The translations under genes and the position numbers were made by a program. From NCBI GenBank assembly GCA_019722365.1, contig JADFUC010001190.1:62001-126000 (forward strand): a stretch of DNA of 64,000 nucleotides, written 5' to 3'. Source of the stretch: Lithospermum erythrorhizon. Taxonomy: Eukaryota > Streptophyta > Magnoliopsida > Boraginales > Boraginaceae. The notes beneath the pieces were generated by a model. The model had not been told where the DNA came from, ran no database searches, and worked only from the letters and a program-made list of their open reading frames with translations. Below are positions 62,819 to 64,000 of this stretch, one piece after another. The first letter of the stretch is position 1; every line of letters starts with the position of its first letter.

Positions 62819-64000
62819 TCTTTGAGGAACCTCGCCGAGGCAGTCTTGTTGGTAGCACACCACATAATAGAGTTAGAATACTTCTCCAAGATGTTGTTTA
62901 AGGAAGAACCAAATGTGAATCTGACATTTATAGAACTATCGGGTTTTTTCTAAGTTCATCTTCTTCTTTTTCTAATTATATTGTTGTATGCTATTGGAAG
63001 TATCATTGAAAGGATGAATCTAGCTTTTCTTTGTTGATGTTTGTATAAAATCAGTCATGAAGGATATGCCATGATTTTAAGCTCTTCTCATTCCTGAAGG
63101 TCATTTTCGACTTTGAAATCACACATGATTAACATGACAGGAGACAACTTACAAATCTACAAGAAAAGTTAAATTAAATCATAGTTGAAGAAGTTAATTT
63201 GACTGGAGGATGTAGAGCACAAATTAAACATGATTACTGGAGTAAACCAAACCGACCTTATGTTTGTAATTTGCACAAATTTATTTTCCAACTGTATATG
63301 TATATTTCTCCGCCTCAATTTCATTTGAAGTTTAATTTTGCAGTCAACATAATACTCTAATAATAAGATTAAAAAGTTCATATCTCCCATGTTAATGACG
63401 ATAGTTTTACTCGTCTCATTTTAAACTCGATTAATAACATTGAGAGGTTACAAACATGTCAAAATAAATTGTTACTCGCACCATTGATATAAGTATTGCA
63501 CAACACATACAGAAGTAATAATGCATTCCATTTTATAGTGCATTTTGACATGTAAATAAGTTAGTAATTTACAAATACGGAGTAATATATAATAATTGCA
63601 AAAAATAAGATATTTAAGATATCCTTCCTTATCAAATTTACTAGAGAATCTTTAACAAAATATATTTAAGATATAGTTCATAATCTTCTCACTTTATTTC
63701 ATTGTCTCCTTCACATATGCATAATTATGACATACTTTAGGAAAAATGAAGGTTTTCTATAATTAAAATTAACTTTCCATTTTCATATGAGCTAAATTAC
63801 TATACTAAAAAAAATCCCTCCAAAATCATTCAAGCGCATTAATACGATCTTATCAAGACAACATTTTTATTATCAAAATTACATCATAACAATCTATATA
63901 TATTCACCATCGTCTAGCTACACCTCAAACAATATTCACTCATCTTCATCTTTTCTCTTTGTATTGCTTTTGGTTTCTTGCAATTTTCGTGAAGTAAAAC
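62819..64000. other. 3' flank of the Shg1-like gene and AT-rich end of window
   Basis: No gene is seen. A MITE-end word (TACGGAGTAATAT) lies at about 63577-63589. The open frame 63169-63390 (minus) is AT-rich and has no motif. Confidence 0.5.

Overview
This is nuclear genomic DNA of a flowering plant, almost certainly a eudicot. The protein-coding genes are split by many GT-AG introns, the intergenic DNA is AT-rich, and it is full of decayed LTR retrotransposons, a Helitron and short Stowaway-like MITEs. The recurrent MITE-end motif ACTCCGTA/TACGGAGT hints weakly at Caryophyllales; I would not name a species. Exon coordinates below were read by eye from splice sites and checked for reading-frame continuity.

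Layout. 1-12.25 kb is repeat territory: a coding-like scrap at the left edge, an LTR-like block with TATA box near 5.1-6.0 kb, and a decayed Ty1/copia element (minus strand, about 6.76-12.25 kb) with both LTRs still recognisable. Its left-hand neighbour is gene-free; its right-hand LTR stops only 63 bp before the ATG of a seven-exon WSD1-type wax ester synthase/DGAT gene (12.3-17.7 kb, plus strand), whose third intron carries a G-poor insertion of about 1.9 kb. A mutated tRNA-Ala(CGC) lies just behind it. From 19.9 to 24 kb there is a broken Helitron on the minus strand: a Pif1-type helicase with an RPA1-like zinc-ribbon OB-fold gene downstream. 24-30.9 kb is a graveyard of retroelement-like DNA, a pseudogene of an F-box/PP2-B protein (26.0-26.3 kb), a tandem duplication and a probable solo LTR.

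30.96-32.47 kb holds an intact three-exon F-box PP2-B gene (minus). A 3.3 kb AT-rich gap follows, then a Ppx/GppA-type phosphatase pseudogene (35.8-36.9 kb, plus), a DUF3511 gene (37.7-38.05 kb, plus) and a fragment of a P4-type (phospholipid-flipping) ATPase pseudogene (39.07-39.5 kb, minus).

40.4-62.8 kb is the gene-rich part, with four intact housekeeping genes: SNU23/ZMAT2 spliceosomal zinc-finger protein (plus), plastid dihydrolipoyl dehydrogenase (minus, 15 exons), eIF2B epsilon subunit (minus, 15 exons) and an Shg1/BOD1-like protein (plus). SNU23 and LPD converge, with a truncated tRNA-Ala relic between them; eIF2B-epsilon and the Shg1-like gene diverge from a 1.4 kb spacer. Several eIF2B-epsilon introns host MITEs and a tandem duplication. 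I see no operon-like or clustered pathway, no CRISPR array, and no clearly new biological system; the most interesting items are the Helitron with its RPA1-like cargo, the LTR placed against the WSD start, and the set of dated relics (four pseudogenes or fragments and two tRNA-Ala relics).
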